A DNA stretch of 64,000 nucleotides from Sphingobium sp. TCM1 (GTDB taxonomy: Bacteria; Pseudomonadota; Alphaproteobacteria; Sphingomonadales; Sphingomonadaceae): the NCBI RefSeq assembly GCF_001650725.1, contig NZ_LXVX01000004.1, positions 49,363 to 113,362 of the forward strand, given 5' to 3'. Positions 51,740 through 61,626 of the stretch are shown one piece after another. The notes under the pieces were generated by a model. The model saw only the letters and a list, made by a program, of their open reading frames with translations, had not been told where the DNA came from and searched no databases. Positions within the stretch are counted from its first letter, which is position 1; each line of letters opens with the position of its first letter. The position numbers and the translations under genes are program-made.

Positions 51740-53128
51740 TCAATATCTGTCCGCATAATGAGCACGCACATCCTCGCTATAGCTTCCGAGCGGGTAGGCG
51801 AGCATCTGGCTGTTCCAAGCATCCCATTGCAGGCGCATGGCCTTGAGCCGCGCGGGATCGTCGGGCGCGAGATCGGCGCGTTCGCGCGCGTCGCTGGCGA
51901 GGTCGAACAGATGTTCCTTGTCGCCCAGTTTGAGATATTTCCAGTTGCCCTGGCGCAAGGCGGCCTGGCCATTGGCCTTGAACCGCCAGTAGAGGGTGCG
52001 ATCGATGGGGGCAGCACGGCCGGTGAGTTGCGCCGACAGGTCGAGGCCGTCGAACGTGCCGGCCTTTGCGCCATTGCCTCCTGCCATGGCGAGCAGGGTC
52101 GGGAGGAAATCCATCGAGATCATTACCTGATCGCTGGTCGAGCCTGGGGCGATATGGCCGGGCCATCGTGCGAGCAGGGGTACGCGTATGCCACCTTCCA
52201 GCAGCTCGCCCTTGACGCCGGTGAAGGGCCAGGTTTCGGAGAAGCGTTCGCCGCCATTGTCGCTGGTGAAGATGATGATTGTATTCTCGGCCTTGCCGCT
52301 GCGCTCCAGCGCCGCCAGCAGCTTGGCGACATTTTGGTCCATCGCCTCGACCATCTCCTTATATTTGGCGAGGCTTCCGCCATTATAGTGAAAGGAGCCA
52401 TCAAGCGTCGGCGCAACTGCGGCGTCCTCGCGCCCTTCCCAGGGCCAGTGCGGCGCATTGAAATGCAGGCTGAGAAAGAAGGGCTTGTCGCCCGCCTGCT
52501 CGACCGTCTTCACAGCTTCGTCGCCGAACAGGTCGGTCAGATAGCCGTTGCGCTCGATCGGCGTGTCGCCTTGCGCAAGGCCGACGCCGACCGTCTTCTT
52601 TCCCATCACCATATGATGGCGGAAATAGTCGGCCGCGCCTTCGACGATGCCGAAAAATTCGTCATAGCCATGGCGGAGCGGCCCGTGGCGGGGCGGTTCG
52701 CCCAGATGCCATTTGCCCACCAGTTTGGTGCGATAACCCTGGTCGCGCAGGACCGAGGCGATGGTAGGTCGGTCGACCGGCACCCCGATGCCGTCCGGTG
52801 CGCCGGGGCCTAGCGGCTCCTCGACGCCGATCGGGAAGCGATATTGGTAGCAGCCCGTCAGCAGTGCAGTACGGGTTGGCGAGCAGATGGCGCTGTTGGC
52901 ATAGCCCTGCCGGAACTGGATGCCCTGCGCCCCGATGCTGTCGATCGCGGGGGTACGGATATGGTGCGATCCGGTGCAGGACAGGTCAGCATAACCCAGA
53001 TCGTCGGCCATGATGAAGATGATGTTGGGGCGGACCTTGCCAACCGGCGCAGTAGCACCCTCCCCGCTCGCGGCCAGTGTCCCGAGCGCGCCTACGCCGC
53101 CAATGAAAGCCCGTCTGTCCAACTGCAT
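51740..53128 (-). CDS. sulfatase with Tat-type signal
   Basis: 462 aa. N-terminal DRRAFIGGVGALGTLAA is a twin-arginine export signal. Metal site IIFIMADDLGYADLS, FGly motif CSPTRTALLTG with Cys82 as the formylglycine precursor. Arylsulfatase-type family; acts in the periplasm on sulfate esters. No formylglycine-generating enzyme or sulfatase-maturase gene is in the window. The TonB receptor upstream on the same strand could import the sulfated substrate. Confidence 0.88.
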   Translation of the reverse strand: MQLDRRAFIGGVGALGTLAASGEGATAPVGKVRPNIIFIMADDLGYADLSCTGSHHIRTPAIDSIGAQGIQFRQGYANSAICSPTRTALLTGCYQYRFPIGVEEPLGPGAPDGIGVPVDRPTIASVLRDQGYRTKLVGKWHLGEPPRHGPLRHGYDEFFGIVEGAADYFRHHMVMGKKTVGVGLAQGDTPIERNGYLTDLFGDEAVKTVEQAGDKPFFLSLHFNAPHWPWEGREDAAVAPTLDGSFHYNGGSLAKYKEMVEAMDQNVAKLLAALERSGKAENTIIIFTSDNGGERFSETWPFTGVKGELLEGGIRVPLLARWPGHIAPGSTSDQVMISMDFLPTLLAMAGGNGAKAGTFDGLDLSAQLTGRAAPIDRTLYWRFKANGQAALRQGNWKYLKLGDKEHLFDLASDARERADLAPDDPARLKAMRLQWDAWNSQMLAYPLGSYSEDVRAHYADRY

Positions 53129-53197
53129 GATCGTCCTTCCGGAAGTGTCGGGAGCAGGACCGCCAGGCCCTGCTCCTTTACCCTATCCCCGTTTGCT

Positions 53198-55648
53198 TCA
53201 GAAATTCGCAGAGAAGCGCAGGCCATAGGTCTGCGGTGCCGTGTACCGGGCGACCGCCATACCGATCGGCGAGCGCTGGGGCGTAGCTATACGGCGCTTA
53301 TTCTCCAGATTGTAAAGGAAGGCGCCCAGCGACCAGCCGCCATCGGCCGCGCGCAGGGTGAGGTTGAGGTCGGTCTGCCAATAGGCGCGAATATGTTCGA
53401 AATCGAGATATTCGAACGCGCCCCATTGGTCGTCGCGCCAGGCGGTGGCGATATTGCCGACCAGTTCGAGCGAGCGGCCGAGCGGCACCACCTGTTCCGC
53501 GCCCAGATTGACGGTCCATTCGGGCGAATAGAGCAAGGGCTTGCCCGAACAGTTGAAGTCCTTGACCGGCGCGCCGCCGGCGGTCGCGCCGGTCAGGGTA
53601 AAGGGACAGGCGATATTGTCGCGGGGCGAGGCGGTATAGAGGTGCAGGTCGTCATAGGTGGCTTTGAGATATTGCACTTTGGCGTTCAGTGTGGTCGTCG
53701 GCGTCGCCTTGACGATGGCGTCCACGTCGAAGCCCTTGATCGTCGACTTGCCCGCATTTTCGTTGGAATTGATCAGCGTGCCGCTGGTATCGACCGTGAA
53801 ATAGGTGATCTGCTGGTCCTTATACTTCCAGTAGAAACCCTCGACGTTCAACTGCACCCGATTGTCGAAGAAGCGGTTCTTCGATCCCACCGTGTAGGCC
53901 GTGATGAATTCCGGATCATAGCTCGACTTGCCCTCCGCCAGCTGGAAACCGCCGGCGCGATAGCCAGTTTCGACCGTGGCGTAGAGCAGGTTCGCCGGGC
54001 CGAGATCGAACTCCGCCGACGCCTTCCAGGTGACGCGCGAATAGCTGCCGCTGTCGACCACCGGATTATAGGTTTTGAGGATCGTGCCGTTGCCGTTCAG
54101 CAGCGCGAAGACCTGCGGGTTCGCCTGGTCGGTGCTGCCCGCCGCGATCCAGCCATTGCTGGCCAGCCAGTTGACCGTGTCGCCAGTCGTCAGGAAATTG
54201 GGATAGCGCGGCAGCGCATTGGGTGCCGCGCATCCCGCCGCGAAGGAAGCCGGCGGCACGATATTGGCGGGCGGCAGGCCACCGCAGAAGGTGATGAAAT
54301 TGTTGATGATGCCGTCCATCGACTTTTTGTCGCGGGTGTAGCGCGCACCGCCGACCAGGCGGAAGCGGTCGCTGACATGGGCGGTCAGCTGGCCAAAGCC
54401 GGCCCAGCTTTTCGTCTTGTGGGTGTAGGACTGGATCGGCAGCACGAATTCCTGATTATATTCGTTCTGGGCGTCGATCTTTTCGTTGAAGTAGAAGCCG
54501 CCCAGCACATAGTCGATCATACCGACCGACCCGGCGAGGCGGGCTTCGAGGCTGTATTGTTTGTCCGTTTCGGCGCTATACGCCGTGTTGAACGCCGGGC
54601 CGTAGAAGAAGCTGTCGCCCTTCGACTTGCGGAAGGCGGGGACGAGCGTGAACGTCCCGATATCGGTCTTCCAGTTCAGTTCCGCATTGACGCCCCAATA
54701 GGTGTAATCGACCGACTGCTGCTGGTTCATCGCGTTGAGGAAGCCGAAGCCGGGCGCGCCCAGCAATGTCCGTCGATAGGCGTTGGCCGCATCCGTGTTG
54801 AACCCTTCCGACGCATCGAACGGCCCCGGCGTGAAGCTATATCCCGATGGACCGGGCGTATAAGCGCCGATATAGCTGCCCCCCGGCCCGACGCCGCCGA
54901 TCTTGGTCCAGTCCGCGCCGATGCGCAGGCTGATGGCGTCGGTCGGCTCGATCAGGAACTGGCCACGCAGGCCGGTCCGCTTCAGATCGTCACTGCCATC
55001 GCGGTTATAACCGTCATGGACCTGGCGCGTGGCAGCGACGCGGAGCGCACTGGTGTCGCCGGTCGCAAGGTTGAGATAACCGTCGACATTGACCGCATCA
55101 TAATTGCCGAGGGACACGTTGAAGCCCGCGCCGTTGCGGCCCAGTTCCGGGCGAGCGGGAATGATGTTGACCGCACCGCCGGTGGCGTTGCGGCCGTACA
55201 GTATGCCCTGCGGGCCTTTGAGCACCTCGACACGGGCAAGGTCGTAGAAGGCAGAGCCGAAAGCGCCCGCCGCGCGGCCCAGCACGACGCCGTCATAGCT
55301 GGGGGTGACGGCGGGGTCGTTATAGCTGCTGGACGTGATGTTGCCGACGCCGCGGATAAAGATCGAGGTGTTGGACCCGCCGCCATTGGTGACGGTGATG
55401 GCGGGGACGCTTTTGGTGATATCCTCCGCCTTGGTGATGCCCTGCTGGATCAGCGTGTCGCCGGTAACGGCGTCGATCGCGATCGCGGCCTTTTGCGCGC
55501 TTTCCGACTTGCGCTGCGCCGTCACGACGATTTCGTCGATACCGGCCGACGACTGGTCGGCCGCCTGTTCGGATACCTGCGCCCAGGCGGCCGGCATGGT
55601 GGCCATCGTTACGACGGCGGCCGTTGTGGCGAATAGAATCTTGCGCAT
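53198..55648 (-). CDS. TonB-dependent outer-membrane receptor
   Basis: About 816 aa. Signal peptide MRKILFATTAAVVTMATMPA ending AWA; TonB box EIVVTAQRK; plug domain with SIFIRGVG and GPQGILYGRNATGGAVN; beta-barrel ending LRFSANF, the outer-membrane C-terminal aromatic. Start ATG 55648 has GGGAGAGGG upstream; the frame is open to 55741 without coding features. It lies 69 nt before the sulfatase, so uptake of a sulfated hydrophobic compound is a reasonable idea. Divergent from the FAD monooxygenase. Confidence 0.93.
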   Translation of the reverse strand: MRKILFATTAAVVTMATMPAAWAQVSEQAADQSSAGIDEIVVTAQRKSESAQKAAIAIDAVTGDTLIQQGITKAEDITKSVPAITVTNGGGSNTSIFIRGVGNITSSSYNDPAVTPSYDGVVLGRAAGAFGSAFYDLARVEVLKGPQGILYGRNATGGAVNIIPARPELGRNGAGFNVSLGNYDAVNVDGYLNLATGDTSALRVAATRQVHDGYNRDGSDDLKRTGLRGQFLIEPTDAISLRIGADWTKIGGVGPGGSYIGAYTPGPSGYSFTPGPFDASEGFNTDAANAYRRTLLGAPGFGFLNAMNQQQSVDYTYWGVNAELNWKTDIGTFTLVPAFRKSKGDSFFYGPAFNTAYSAETDKQYSLEARLAGSVGMIDYVLGGFYFNEKIDAQNEYNQEFVLPIQSYTHKTKSWAGFGQLTAHVSDRFRLVGGARYTRDKKSMDGIINNFITFCGGLPPANIVPPASFAAGCAAPNALPRYPNFLTTGDTVNWLASNGWIAAGSTDQANPQVFALLNGNGTILKTYNPVVDSGSYSRVTWKASAEFDLGPANLLYATVETGYRAGGFQLAEGKSSYDPEFITAYTVGSKNRFFDNRVQLNVEGFYWKYKDQQITYFTVDTSGTLINSNENAGKSTIKGFDVDAIVKATPTTTLNAKVQYLKATYDDLHLYTASPRDNIACPFTLTGATAGGAPVKDFNCSGKPLLYSPEWTVNLGAEQVVPLGRSLELVGNIATAWRDDQWGAFEYLDFEHIRAYWQTDLNLTLRAADGGWSLGAFLYNLENKRRIATPQRSPIGMAVARYTAPQTYGLRFSANF

Positions 55649-55784
55649 TGCCCTCTCCCTGAATGGTTTTGATTTGGCGCAATATTGGTCGTTGAATCGG
55701 GTCGCTGTCGCATTGATTTTCTGGATGGGACCTATCTGCACGCGCGGACGATGGCGAAACGATCGCCCCGTCTATCCAGCTTTC

Positions 55785-55840
55785 CGATAGCAGATATTGA
55801 AGCAAAGGATTTTCGCGGCCGCCCGGCACTCGATAGCAGA
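55785..55840. promoter_or_regulatory. direct repeat CGATAGCAGA in the TonB/FAD divergent promoter
   Basis: CGATAGCAGA occurs exactly at 55785-55794 and 55831-55840, 46 nt apart, both upstream of the FAD monooxygenase start. Possible tandem regulator site; may be chance. Confidence 0.3.
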
Positions 55841-55876
55841 AACAGTGAGAAGAGTTTCCGGGAGAGGCATGGTATC

Positions 55877-57001
55877 ATGATTGCGGGCAAACATATATTG
55901 ATCGTAGGCGGAGGCATTGGCGGCATGGCTGCTGCCATCCGTCTGGGCGAACTGGGCGGCAAGGTCACGCTGATCGACATCGATCCGGAATGGCGGGTCT
56001 ACGGCGCGGGGATCACAATCACCGGCCCGACGCTCCGCGCCTATCGGCGCCTTGGCCTGCTCGACGCGATCAAGGAAGAAGGCGCAATCGCCAAGGGATC
56101 GACCATCTTCCGCCATGACGGGTTGCGCTTGCAGCAACTGGATGAACCCGCGTTGGAGGAAGGGCTTCCTGCGACCGGCGGCATCATGCGGCCCAAATTG
56201 CACCGCATCATGCAGGCGCGAGTCAAGGCGCTGGATACCGATATCCGCTTGGGCCTGTCGGTCAGCGCGCTCGAAAACCGCGATGGCGGCGTGGACGTGA
56301 CCTTCACCGACGGGACCCAAGAGCGCTTTGACCTGGTGGTCGGCGCCGACAGCATCTATTCGGCGGTGCGGCGCATGGCCTTCCCGCACATGGCCGAGGC
56401 GCAGCCCACCGGCCAGGGATGCTGGCGCGTGTCGATGAAGCGCCCGCCGACGCTGGAGAGCGGGGAGATTTATCTAGGCCATCGCTATCCCGCAGGCATC
56501 AATCGTTGCGCGCAGGATATGGTCTATCTGTGGATGCTGACGCCGCATGAACATCGCGAAGTCCATTTCACCGACGAGGAACTGTTCACCAGATTGCAGG
56601 AAAATCTTGCCGATTTCGGCGGCAACATCGCTTGGGTGCGGGAGAATATGACCCGTAACGACTGGATCAACTATCGCCCGCTCGCCGCCGCCTTGCAGCC
56701 TGGACCCTGGCATATGGGGCATATCGTGCTGCTGGGCGATGCCGTCCATGCGACCACGCCGCACATGGCGTCGGGCGCGGGCATGGCGGTAGAAAGTGCG
56801 CTGGTGCTGGCGGAGGAACTGGACCGGGCGGCTACTATAGAGGCTGGTCTGGAAGCCTATGAAGCGCGACGCTACGACCGGTGCCGCCATGTCGTGGAGA
56901 CCAGCATCGCCGTCGGCAGGATGCAACTGGCAGGCGATCCACCCGAAGCGATCGGTGCGGCGCTGGGCGCGGGACTGCACCGGCTGGCGGACGATTATTG
57001 A
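55877..57001 (+). CDS. FAD-dependent aromatic-ring hydroxylase-like monooxygenase
   Basis: About 374 aa PHBH-fold protein. FAD motif HILIVGGGIGGMAAAIRL, then VVGADSIYSAVRR (DG-type motif), and LLGDAVHATTPHMASGAGMA for the ribityl-binding segment. It inserts one oxygen using NAD(P)H. ATG 55877 is the plausible start; the frame is open 190 nt upstream without coding character. Ends at a strong hairpin before the convergent SDR. Confidence 0.88.
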   Translation: MIAGKHILIVGGGIGGMAAAIRLGELGGKVTLIDIDPEWRVYGAGITITGPTLRAYRRLGLLDAIKEEGAIAKGSTIFRHDGLRLQQLDEPALEEGLPATGGIMRPKLHRIMQARVKALDTDIRLGLSVSALENRDGGVDVTFTDGTQERFDLVVGADSIYSAVRRMAFPHMAEAQPTGQGCWRVSMKRPPTLESGEIYLGHRYPAGINRCAQDMVYLWMLTPHEHREVHFTDEELFTRLQENLADFGGNIAWVRENMTRNDWINYRPLAAALQPGPWHMGHIVLLGDAVHATTPHMASGAGMAVESALVLAEELDRAATIEAGLEAYEARRYDRCRHVVETSIAVGRMQLAGDPPEAIGAALGAGLHRLADDY

Positions 57002-57009
57002 ACGCGGCG

Positions 57010-57041
57010 AAAGGCCCGGCGGACGCAACCGCCGGGCCTTT
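57010..57041. terminator. bidirectional terminator, 13-bp stem
   Basis: AAAGGCCCGGCGG, loop ACGCAA, CCGCCGGGCCTTT: perfect, with A on one side and T on the other, between FAD monooxygenase and the convergent SDR. Can act on both strands. Confidence 0.85.
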
Positions 57042-57043
57042 CC

Positions 57044-57811
57044 TTATTCGGCGGTCCAGCCGCCATCAACGACCAAGCTGGTGCCGGTCATCAGCGCGCT
57101 GGCGTCGGACGCGAGGAAGACCACAACGCCCATCAGATCCTCGACCGTGCCGAGCCGCCCCAGTTTGATCTTGTCGAGCACGCTGGCAAGAAACGCCTTG
57201 TCCTCGAAAAAGGGTCGCGTCATCGGGGTTTCGATGAAGGTCGGCGCGATCGTGTTGGACCGGATACCGTGCGGCGCCAGGTCCAGCGCCATGGCCTTGC
57301 TCAGCCCCTCCAGCCCCCATTTGGACGCGCAATAGAGCGAGCGACGCGGGCCGCCGACATGGCCCATCTGCGACCCCATATGGATGATCGATCCGCGCAG
57401 GCCCGCAGCGATCATGCCCCGCGCCACGATCTGCGCGGCAAAGAAGGCGGCGCGCAGGTTGAGGCCGAGCACCGCGTCATAATCCTCCTCACTCACCTCG
57501 GTGAACGGCTTGGGGCGATTGGTCCCGGCGTTGTTGAGCAGAATGTCGAAAGGGACGAGCGCGCCGAGCGCCGCGGTCATGCTTGCCACGTCATTGACGT
57601 CGATACGGACCGCCTCCGCCTGGCCACCCGCGGCGCGGATCGCCTCCGCCCCGGCCGTGATCTCTTCCCCGCTGCGGGCGGCAAGCGTCACATGCGCGCC
57701 CGCCTGCGCCAGCGCGGCGGCGCAGGCGAGGCCGATGCCTCGCCCTGCACCCGTCACCAGCGCGCGCCTGCCATCCAGCCGGAAGCTGGGCGTCGTTGGC
57801 AAAGCCTCCAT
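57044..57811 (-). CDS. SDR-family dehydrogenase
   Basis: 255 aa: VTGAGRGIGLACA, NNAGT, HMGSQMG (Ser), YCASK (Tyr/Lys), LVVDGGWTAE. Begins 2 nt after the HisD-like stop, so probably the last gene of the 61437-57044 operon. Glucose-1-DH/gluconate-DH-like by pattern; substrate unknown. Confidence 0.85.
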   Translation of the reverse strand: MEALPTTPSFRLDGRRALVTGAGRGIGLACAAALAQAGAHVTLAARSGEEITAGAEAIRAAGGQAEAVRIDVNDVASMTAALGALVPFDILLNNAGTNRPKPFTEVSEEDYDAVLGLNLRAAFFAAQIVARGMIAAGLRGSIIHMGSQMGHVGGPRRSLYCASKWGLEGLSKAMALDLAPHGIRSNTIAPTFIETPMTRPFFEDKAFLASVLDKIKLGRLGTVEDLMGVVVFLASDASALMTGTSLVVDGGWTAE

Positions 57812-57813
57812 CG

Positions 57814-59145
57814 TCAGGCGGCCGTCGCCGGCGTGGGTTCGGCCGCCCCGGCATAGGGGACGTCGCGGCCGCCATAGCGGCGGACCCGGATGTTCGCCTG
57901 CTCACCATGGCCAGAAAAGCCTTCGAGCGCGCACAGGCGGCTGCAATATTCGCCGACCAGCGCCGATGCTTCGTCGGTCATGACCTTTTGATAGGTGCAG
58001 GTCTTGATGAACTTGCCGACCCACAGCCCGCCGGTGTAGCGCGCCGCCTTCTTCGTCGGCAGCGTGTGGTTGGTACCGATGACCTTGTCGCCGAAGCTGA
58101 CATTGGTACGCGATCCCAGGAACAGCGCACCATAATTGGTCATGTTCTTGAGGAAATAATCAGGATCAGCGGTCATCACCTGGACATGTTCCGACGCGAG
58201 ATCATCGGCGATGCGGACCATTTCCGCATCATCCTCCGCCACGATCACTTCGCCGAACGTCTCCCATGCCTTGCGCGCATAGTCGGCGGTGGGCAGTATC
58301 TGTAGCAGCCGCTCGACCTCCTTCATCGTCTCGCGCGCCAGCTTCTCGGAAGTGGTCAGCAGCACGGCCGGGCTGTCGGGGCCATGTTCGGCCTGGCCGA
58401 GCAGGTCGGTGGCGGCCAGTTCCGCGTCGCAGCCGATCTCGTCGGCAATCACCAGCGTCTCGGTCGGCCCGGCGAACAGGTCGATACCGACCCGGCCGTA
58501 AAGCTGGCGCTTTGCTTCGGCGACGAAGGCGTTGCCCGGCCCGACGAGAATATCGACCGGGTCGATGCTCTGGGTGCCGAGCGCCATCGCGCCGACCGCC
58601 TGGATGCCGCCCAGTGCATAGATGGCGTCCGCGCCCGCCATGGCCTGCGCCGCGACGATCGCGCGGGCCGGCTGCCCCTGGAAGGGCGGCGCGCAGGTGA
58701 TGACCCGCTTCACGCCTGCGACCTTGGCGGTGATGACCGACATATGGGCGGATGCGAGCAGCGGATATTTACCCCCCGGCACATAGCAGCCGGCCGAGTT
58801 GAGCGGCAGATTCTTGTGGCCCAGGATGACGCCCGGCATCGTTTCGACCTCGACGTCGTGCAGGCTGTCGCGCTGGATCTGCGCGAAGTTGCGAACCTGG
58901 GTCTGGGCGAATTCGATGTCCTTGCGCTCCTGCGGCGACAGGCTGTCGACGCAGGCGTCGATTTCTGTCTGGCTCAGGCGATAATCGTCCCGCTCCCAGC
59001 CATCGAATTTGATCGACAGGTCGCGCACCGCTGCGTCGCCACGCTGTTCGATGTCGGCCAGCGTCGCTTCGACGATATCGCGGACCTTCCGGTCGGCATC
59101 GGCCTTCGCCTGTGCGGTCGCGCCCCGCTTGAGATATTGTGCCAT
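57814..59145 (-). CDS. histidinol-dehydrogenase-like oxidoreductase (sulfopropanediol DH type)
   Basis: About 443 aa of the HisD family: [65 protein letters not shown] with Gln and His zinc ligands, and GTNHTLPT with another His. Outside a his operon and among catabolic genes, it is more likely an alcohol-to-acid dehydrogenase, as in HpsN of sulfopropanediol degradation, than histidine biosynthesis. ATG 59145 has AGGA about 9 nt upstream. Confidence 0.82.
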   Translation of the reverse strand: MAQYLKRGATAQAKADADRKVRDIVEATLADIEQRGDAAVRDLSIKFDGWERDDYRLSQTEIDACVDSLSPQERKDIEFAQTQVRNFAQIQRDSLHDVEVETMPGVILGHKNLPLNSAGCYVPGGKYPLLASAHMSVITAKVAGVKRVITCAPPFQGQPARAIVAAQAMAGADAIYALGGIQAVGAMALGTQSIDPVDILVGPGNAFVAEAKRQLYGRVGIDLFAGPTETLVIADEIGCDAELAATDLLGQAEHGPDSPAVLLTTSEKLARETMKEVERLLQILPTADYARKAWETFGEVIVAEDDAEMVRIADDLASEHVQVMTADPDYFLKNMTNYGALFLGSRTNVSFGDKVIGTNHTLPTKKAARYTGGLWVGKFIKTCTYQKVMTDEASALVGEYCSRLCALEGFSGHGEQANIRVRRYGGRDVPYAGAAEPTPATAA

Positions 59146-59188
59146 ATGTTCGTCCTTTCTTATGGGGCCATCCGAGCCCGAAAATGAG

Positions 59189-59488
59189 TCAGAATCCGCC
59201 GATCGCGGGTTCGATGTGGAAGACGTCAGGCGCCGCCTTGAAAAAGGGACCAGCCAGCGCGCGCCAGGCCTGGAAGCCGTCGGACGCGCGGAAATCGACC
59301 ATGTGCGCGTCGACGCTGTCCCAGCCCACCACCAGTAGATAATGACCCGGCCGATCGACCGCGCGCTCCAGCGCAAAGCTGCGGCAGCCGGGCGCGGCAC
59401 GGAAATGGGGCTGCGCCTGCGCGACGGCCGCCTCGAAATCGGCGGCTTGGGCCGGATCGATGTCGATCCGGGCAATTTCCTTGATCAT
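59189..59488 (-). CDS. antibiotic biosynthesis monooxygenase (ABM) domain protein
   Basis: 99 aa dimeric ferredoxin-like fold: [48 protein letters not shown]. The family includes cofactor-free oxygenases and heme-degrading enzymes; many have unknown roles. GGAAGG lies about 8 nt before ATG 59488, and 2 nt before ATG 59494. Between SDR and HisD-like genes in the operon. Confidence 0.75.
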   Translation of the reverse strand: MIKEIARIDIDPAQAADFEAAVAQAQPHFRAAPGCRSFALERAVDRPGHYLLVVGWDSVDAHMVDFRASDGFQAWRALAGPFFKAAPDVFHIEPAIGGF

Positions 59489-59510
59489 GTCCATTCCTTC
59501 CTTCGTCGCA

Positions 59511-60224
59511 TCACCAGGCAGTCGCGCCCGCATCGACCGCCACGTCGGCGCCGGTCACATAGCGGGCCTCGTCCGAGGCCAGCCACAGCGCACACCAGCC
59601 GATGTCGTCGGGCTCGCCCAACCGCTTGAGCATGTTTTTCGCCAGCACCGTTGCCTCGAACGCCGGGTTTTCCGCCAGATGGCGCCCCGTCGCTGCGGTG
59701 CGAATGAAGCCGGGCGCGATGCTGTTGGCACGGATATTATGTGGCGCGCCCTCCATCGCGAGTTGGCGAGTCATCGCCAGCACCCCGCCCTTGCCGGCGC
59801 AATGGGCGAGCGCTGGAGAGCCTTCGAGCGCGTGGCGGGCATTGGCCGAGGCGAAATTGATGATGGAGGCATGGCCGCTTGCCTTGAGCCAGGGCCAGGC
59901 GGCGCGGGTCGCGAGAAAGACGATATCGAGTTCACCCGATAGCGTCGCTCTCCAATCGGCATAGGAAAGCGCCTCGATCCAGTCGAAGATGGCGAAGGCG
60001 GCGGCATTCACGAGAATGTCGATGCGGCCATGATCGGCGCCGATCCTGTTGAACAGCGCATCGGTCGCGGCTTCGTCCAGCAGGTCGCAACTCTCGTCCG
60101 CGCCTGCCCGGTCGACGCCGATGACATGCGCGCCTTCCGCAGCAAAGATGCGCGCGCAGCCCTGGCCGATGCCATTAGCCGCACCTGTGACCACCGCCAC
60201 CTTGCCCTTCAGCCGATCAGCCAT
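59511..60224 (-). CDS. SDR-family protein with Tyr-to-His substitution
   Basis: 237 aa: VTGAANGIGQGCA, VNAAA, NFASANA (Ser), then AHCAGK, where His (codon CAT) stands at the catalytic Tyr of YxxxK and Lys is kept; C-terminal VAVDAGATAW. All other SDRs in the window have Tyr, so activity may be altered or lost. Starts with ATG 60224 inside the MFS 3' end (8-nt overlap). Confidence 0.8.
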   Translation of the reverse strand: MADRLKGKVAVVTGAANGIGQGCARIFAAEGAHVIGVDRAGADESCDLLDEAATDALFNRIGADHGRIDILVNAAAFAIFDWIEALSYADWRATLSGELDIVFLATRAAWPWLKASGHASIINFASANARHALEGSPALAHCAGKGGVLAMTRQLAMEGAPHNIRANSIAPGFIRTAATGRHLAENPAFEATVLAKNMLKRLGEPDDIGWCALWLASDEARYVTGADVAVDAGATAW

Positions 60225-61437
60225 GGACGATCATGCTTTCCACCGGCTGTGCACCGCGACGGAGCGGCGCTAGCAACGCGATACCTGCGCCGACCAGCGC
60301 GCCAACCGACATCAGCAGGAATGCCCCCATCAAGCCGCCGGCCTGACGCCCCAGGAGCGTGACGACGACGGGGCTGAGAAACTGGCCGAAGGCGAAAGCG
60401 CTCTGCCACATGCCGGCACCCCGTCCACGTACCTCGAACGACAACAGGCTCATCGACCAGACCAGCAGCGTGGGCAGCAGCAGGCCAGCGCCAACTTGAT
60501 TGAGGAAACAGCCGACAAGGAAGGGCGTCGGGCCCTTTGCCAGCGCCATGGTCGCAAAGCCCGCCGCGAGCAGCGCGAATTCAATGAGCAGCAGGCGGCG
60601 AATGGGCCAGCGTCCGACGCGAGAATAGACGAAGGTGCCCAGCGGCACGCCGATGCTGGCGATCGATGTCAGCAGGCCGATTCGGGCGGGATCGGTCAGG
60701 CCCAGATGCACCAGCCCCGACGATGCCTGAATCTGCACCGTGTAGAAGAAGATCGAGCCATAGACGGTGATCGCCAGGATCATCATCATGCGCCGCCAGG
60801 GGAAGCCCCCATCAGCGACAGGCGCCGCCACCCCCGCGGGACCGCTACGCTCCCCCTTCGGCTCCCACGTGAAGCGCAGCACCAGCGCGAACATCAGCAG
60901 CGCGGACGCATAGACCCAGAAGGGCATACGCCAGCCGAACGCGCCAAGCTGGCCCCCGATGTTGAAGAAGAGCAAGGCCGACAGGGACGCGAAGGCGGTC
61001 TGTCCCGCCAGCCATTTGTCGCGCGCTGCGCCGGTGAAATAATCGCCGATCAGCGTGGTGGACAGTACCATGATCAGCGCCTCGGACAGCCCCACGCCGA
61101 CGCGCGACGCCAGGATGGCGGGAAGGCTGGTGAGGAATACCGGCGCGACGCCGGTCAGCGCATAGAGCAGGAAGGCGGCCAGCAGCAGGCGGCGGCGGCC
61201 GAAATGGTCCCCCAGTAGTCCGGCTATCGGCGAGAGGAACGCCACGCAGAGCGCCGGAACGGTCAGGATCATCGGCACCCAGAATTCATATCCGGGCACT
61301 GCACGATAGGCGTGCAGCAGTTGCGGCAGAATGGGTGCCAACAGGACGATCGCCATGGTCGACAGGGTGATCGGCAACAGCAGCGCGATTCCCGTCAGCG
61401 CGCCGGGCATAGGGTGGGAAAGGGTTTCGCTTGCCAT
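60217..61437 (-). CDS. MFS transporter
   Basis: About 406 aa with twelve predicted hydrophobic segments. The loop 2-3 signature is GLLGDHFGRRRLLLAAF. Substrate direction not evident; a carboxylate or aromatic-acid importer would suit the operon. ATG 61437 (MASETLSHPMPG) is the likely start; the open frame goes on to 61539 without MFS features. First gene of the operon, divergent from TetR at 61627. Confidence 0.85.
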   Translation of the reverse strand: MASETLSHPMPGALTGIALLLPITLSTMAIVLLAPILPQLLHAYRAVPGYEFWVPMILTVPALCVAFLSPIAGLLGDHFGRRRLLLAAFLLYALTGVAPVFLTSLPAILASRVGVGLSEALIMVLSTTLIGDYFTGAARDKWLAGQTAFASLSALLFFNIGGQLGAFGWRMPFWVYASALLMFALVLRFTWEPKGERSGPAGVAAPVADGGFPWRRMMMILAITVYGSIFFYTVQIQASSGLVHLGLTDPARIGLLTSIASIGVPLGTFVYSRVGRWPIRRLLLIEFALLAAGFATMALAKGPTPFLVGCFLNQVGAGLLLPTLLVWSMSLLSFEVRGRGAGMWQSAFAFGQFLSPVVVTLLGRQAGGLMGAFLLMSVGALVGAGIALLAPLRRGAQPVESMIVHG

Positions 61438-61626
61438 GCTGCTAATCGCTCCGCCGCAATATGGTGCAAGCGCGCATCGTCTTTTCCCCTCCGCGGTTTT
61501 TCTGGGGGGCAGGATCATGCCGCGGGGCGATCCGGTCAAACCGAAAGGATGAAATCGACCTATTCATGGAAGTGCGCCGCGATCCGGGCGCTTGCAACAT
61601 GTCGGCATCGCGGCGAATGTCCCACC

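Noticed and set aside
50684..52813. Plus-strand open frame of 709 codons over the epimerase and sulfatase genes
   Set aside because: Antisense shadow in GC-rich DNA; the minus strand has complete SDR and sulfatase motifs, and this frame is Arg/Ala/Gly-rich without domains.
52844..55636. Plus-strand open frame of 930 codons over the TonB receptor
   Set aside because: Antisense to a receptor with signal peptide, plug and barrel end; no family features in the frame.
57814..59145. Histidine-biosynthesis hisD
   Set aside because: No other his gene nearby; the neighbours are MFS, SDR and ABM genes, pointing to a catabolic HisD relative.
59146..59475. N-terminal extension of 110 codons on the HisD-like gene
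   Set aside because: It overlaps the ABM gene, is Arg/Ser/Pro-rich, and ATG 59145 has its own RBS and the family N-terminus.
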